Positions 61,304 to 64,000 of a stretch of DNA of 64,000 bases are shown here, one piece after another (positions within the stretch are counted from its first letter, which is position 1; every line of letters starts with the position of its first letter). The notes under the pieces were generated by a model, which saw only the letters and a list, made by a program, of their open reading frames with translations, had not been told where the DNA came from and made no database searches. Made by a program: the position numbers and the translations under genes. This DNA comes from Streptomyces sp. QL37 (GTDB lineage: Bacteria; Actinomycetota; Actinomycetes; Streptomycetales; Streptomycetaceae): positions 2,790,001 to 2,854,000 of the forward strand of contig NZ_PTJS01000001.1 in NCBI RefSeq assembly GCF_002941025.1. The letters are read 5' to 3'.

Positions 61304-64000
61304 ATGAACGCCGCCAAGACCCCGGCCGCCTGCGCCCCCTGGGTGCGTACGCGGCTGCGCACCGCCCCCGGTATCTCCGCCGCCCTCGCGGTCCTGGTGT
61401 TCCTGACCGCCTTCCTCGCCGCCGCGTTCCCGCGTTCCGTGGACGCGTACGAGACGAAGGCGCTGCGCCATGACGTCACGACGGCGGCGCCCGGGCAGAG
61501 TGTGCTCGAAGTGGCCACTCCGCCGCCCTCGCTCGCCGCGCCGCGTCCGGTGCGGGAGCAGGCCATGCGGGAGGAGTCCCTGGCCGGGATCGACCGCGCG
61601 CTGGTGAAGACGCTTCCCGACCCCGTGCGGGCCGATCTGCCGCTCTCCTCCTACGGGGTGCACACCACGAAGCCGGTCGTCGCGGAGGAGGCCTGGCTGC
61701 CCCGCCCCAACGCGATGCCTCCCCAGCTGCACTACGCCGTCCCGTCGGCGCTCGGCGAGCACAGCGAGCTGGCCGCCGGGCGCTGGCCCACCGCCCGCGG
61801 CGAGGTGACCGCCGCCACCGGTGAGGTGGAGGCGGCCGTCACCGAGGAGACCGCGCGAGAACTGAGGATGAAGCCGGGCTCCACGCTCATGGTGCCCACC
61901 CAGGGCGGGAAGCCGCTGACCGTACGCGTCACGGGCATCGTGACCCCGCTGCACCCGAAGAGCGGCTACTGGGCGGTCGATCCCCTCTACCGAGCCCCGT
62001 CCCTGATGCAGGACCCCGGCTCCCCGACACCGGTCCTCTACTGGACGGGGACGCTGCTCCTGGCGCCCGGCACCGGGCCGGCGCTGCTCGACACGATGGG
62101 CGAGCCCGAGCTGTACTGGCGTCTCGCTCCCGACCCCTCCGGACTCACCGCGGCCGACGTCCCCCGGCTCCGCGACGCCGTCGCCGGGCTGGAGAACGGC
62201 CCGGCGCTGCTGAAGCTGCGTGCCCTGGTGGGGCCCAACGCGACGCTCACCACGGACCTGGACGCGATCCTCGACGCGTACACGGCGATGCGTGCCGCCA
62301 TCGGGCCCGTGGTCACGGTGGCCGCCGTGGGGATCGGCGCGGTGGCCGCCGTCGTCCTGCTGATGACGGGCGCGCTGATCGGTGCGCGCCGCCACCACGA
62401 ACTGGCCCTGCTGCGCTCCCGGGGCGGGTCGCTGCGGGGCATCGGTGGACGGCTGCTCGCCGAGACGGCGGTGGCCGTGGTGCCCGCTGCCGCTCTCGGG
62501 CTGCTGCCGGCCGTCCTCCTCGTCCCCGAGGCCCGGTTGCTGCCCGCGGTGACGGGCGCGGCGGCCGTCGCGCTGCTCGTCTGCCTGGTGCTGCCGCTCC
62601 GCACGGCCCTGCACCACCGCAGGCCGCTGCTGCACGGCGCCCGCGAAGACATGGTGGACGCCAGGCCCACCCGCCGTCGTACGGTGGCGGAACTGACCCT
62701 GCTCGTCCTGGCGGTCGGCGCCGTCGCCGCGCTGCGCCGCCGTGGCACCTCGACGGGCTCGGGCGCCGATCTGCTGGTGAGTGCCGCGCCCGTCCTGGTG
62801 GGGCTGATCGCCGCGCTCGTACTCGTACGGCTGTATCCCCTGCCGCTGCGCCTCGCGGCCCGCCCGGTGGCGCGGCTGCGCGGAGCGGTCGGCTTCCTGT
62901 CGCTGGCCCGCGCGGGCAGGGCGTCGTCGAGCGGCACGCTGCCCCTGCTGGCCCTGCTGATCGCGCTGACCACCGCCGCGTTCGGCGGCTCGGTGCTCGC
63001 GGGGGTCGCGGACGCCCGTGACGAGGCGTCGCTGCGGGTCGTCGGCGCGGACGCCAGGATCAGCGCGGAGGGCGGGCTCTCCCCGCTCTCCGAAAGCTTC
63101 GTCCGTGAGGTGCGGGCGGTGGACGGCGTCGAGGACGTCGCCCCCCTGCGCATCGAGTACGGCACCCCGCTGGCGGCCGGCCTGGACGTCAGGTCGGACA
63201 CGAAGCGCGCGACGCTGATGGGCGTCGAACCGGAGTCGTACGCGCGCCTTGCCCGCACCACCGGGCTCCCGGCCTTCCCCGTGTCCGCGCTGAGGAGCGG
63301 GCCGGGGCAGGACGAGGTGCTTCCCGCGCTCGTCTCACCCGCCCTCGCCGAGCGGCTCGGTGAGCGGCCGCACACCATCCGGTCGCAGGCGGGTGACATC
63401 AGGGTGCGGGTCGCCGGGGTGCTGACGCGCACCTCCGCCGTGACCGGCTCCGAGTTCCTGGTCGTGGACGCTAAGGAGCTCGCCCAGCCGGACCCCACGA
63501 CCCTGCTGGTCACCGGTTCCTCGCTCGACGGGCGCCGGCTGACGGCCGCCGCGCGCGACGAGGGCCCGGAGTACGGCGTGCGGCTGCGGTCGGCGGAACG
63601 CGAGAGGTTCGTGGACACCCCGATGCAGTCGGGCGCCGAACGGATCTACGGGGCCGCGGTCGCGGCCGGCGCCGGATACGCGCTGCTCGCCGTGGGCCTC
63701 TCCCTGCTGCAGACCGCCCCGGAGCGCACCACGCTCCTGGCCCGGCTGCGCACCATGGGGCTGACGACGCGGCAGGGGCGGCGGCTGCTCGCGTTCGAGG
63801 CGATGCCGCAGGCGCTGCTGGCCGCGTTCGGCGGCCTCCTCGTCGGCTGGGCGACCATCGCCCTGCTGGCACCGGGCGTCGATCTGGGCGCGCTGGCACT
63901 GGCCGGTGGCGACCCCTCGACGCCTCACACCGCTTCGCTGCGGGCCGACCTGCTGTCGCTGGCGCTCCCGGCGGCCGGGGTGGTCCTCCTCGCCGCGGCC
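61304..64000 (+). CDS. Second FtsX-type ABC transporter permease (partial, cut by window end)
   Basis: The frame from the ATG at 61304 is open to the last base (899 codons). Its N-terminus MNAAKTPAACAPWVRTRLRT is followed by a helix, a large external region, helices with the FtsX segment GARRHHELALLRSRGGSLRG, a second external region, and helices with LARLRTMGLTTRQGRRLLAF near the end. It starts two bases after the first permease gene and is clearly its partner, so the transporter is probably a heterodimer. The last helices and the stop are outside the window. Confidence 0.85.
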   Translation, partial: MNAAKTPAACAPWVRTRLRTAPGISAALAVLVFLTAFLAAAFPRSVDAYETKALRHDVTTAAPGQSVLEVATPPPSLAAPRPVREQAMREESLAGIDRALVKTLPDPVRADLPLSSYGVHTTKPVVAEEAWLPRPNAMPPQLHYAVPSALGEHSELAAGRWPTARGEVTAATGEVEAAVTEETARELRMKPGSTLMVPTQGGKPLTVRVTGIVTPLHPKSGYWAVDPLYRAPSLMQDPGSPTPVLYWTGTLLLAPGTGPALLDTMGEPELYWRLAPDPSGLTAADVPRLRDAVAGLENGPALLKLRALVGPNATLTTDLDAILDAYTAMRAAIGPVVTVAAVGIGAVAAVVLLMTGALIGARRHHELALLRSRGGSLRGIGGRLLAETAVAVVPAAALGLLPAVLLVPEARLLPAVTGAAAVALLVCLVLPLRTALHHRRPLLHGAREDMVDARPTRRRTVAELTLLVLAVGAVAALRRRGTSTGSGADLLVSAAPVLVGLIAALVLVRLYPLPLRLAARPVARLRGAVGFLSLARAGRASSSGTLPLLALLIALTTAAFGGSVLAGVADARDEASLRVVGADARISAEGGLSPLSESFVREVRAVDGVEDVAPLRIEYGTPLAAGLDVRSDTKRATLMGVEPESYARLARTTGLPAFPVSALRSGPGQDEVLPALVSPALAERLGERPHTIRSQAGDIRVRVAGVLTRTSAVTGSEFLVVDAKELAQPDPTTLLVTGSSLDGRRLTAAARDEGPEYGVRLRSAERERFVDTPMQSGAERIYGAAVAAGAGYALLAVGLSLLQTAPERTTLLARLRTMGLTTRQGRRLLAFEAMPQALLAAFGGLLVGWATIALLAPGVDLGALALAGGDPSTPHTASLRADLLSLALPAAGVVLLAAA

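Overview
The window is high-GC DNA with the codon habits of an actinomycete, and the gene content points to a Streptomyces chromosome core region. Indicators are a SodF-type Fe superoxide dismutase behind a nickel-type operator, a csn-type chitosan-oligosaccharide operon, an RsbR/RsbS/RsbT partner-switching operon, a mycothiol-linked Rv2466c-like protein and a PknG-type kinase locus. Many genes start with GTG, overlap the previous stop by 4 bp, or appear leaderless. I see no tRNA, rRNA, insertion sequence, CRISPR array or phage gene.

Left part (1-13.3 kb): the tail of a probable flavin oxidoreductase, bioY, two tandem paralogous amino-acid permeases, a winged-helix regulator divergent from an MFS exporter, a GNAT acetyltransferase, a secreted glycerophosphodiester phosphodiesterase, sodF, an operon of a GPH-type transporter and a sphingosine-phosphate-lyase-like PLP enzyme, a DUF3253 protein, a roughly 570-bp stretch with hairpins but no credible gene, and an Rv2466c-like thioredoxin-fold protein. 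Next (13.4-25.2 kb) comes a stretch rich in peptide-degrading enzymes: two paralogous M1 aminopeptidases flanking a nuclease-fold protein, a large secreted subtilase, asd and a DUF1203 protein.

Middle part (25.3-39.1 kb): a six-gene minus-strand signalling operon with every junction overlapping (rsbR, rsbS, rsbT, a kinase-phosphatase fusion, a hybrid histidine kinase, a response-regulator phosphatase). It is followed by allantoicase, a LysR regulator with a repeat-encoded Gln/Asn tail, a small membrane protein, a repeat-containing small protein coupled to malQ, an HNH nuclease and an MscS channel. At 39.2-46.0 kb the ROK repressor gene csnR, preceded by a perfect palindromic operator, heads an operon for a sugar ABC transporter, a GH4 glycosidase and a BadF-type sugar kinase.

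Right part (46.3-57.3 kb): seven same-strand genes combine a four-helix membrane protein (GlnX-like), a solute-binding protein (GlnH-like), an unrecognised helical protein, a PknG-type kinase, a zinc-ribbon PP2C phosphatase, a VWA protein and an FHA protein. Together they look like a complete extracellular-ligand to Ser/Thr-phosphorylation circuit, larger than the three-gene mycobacterial pknG-glnH-glnX locus, and are the best candidate here for an incompletely described system. A truncated haemoglobin gene and two large FtsX-type permease genes, the last cut by the window end, complete the window.
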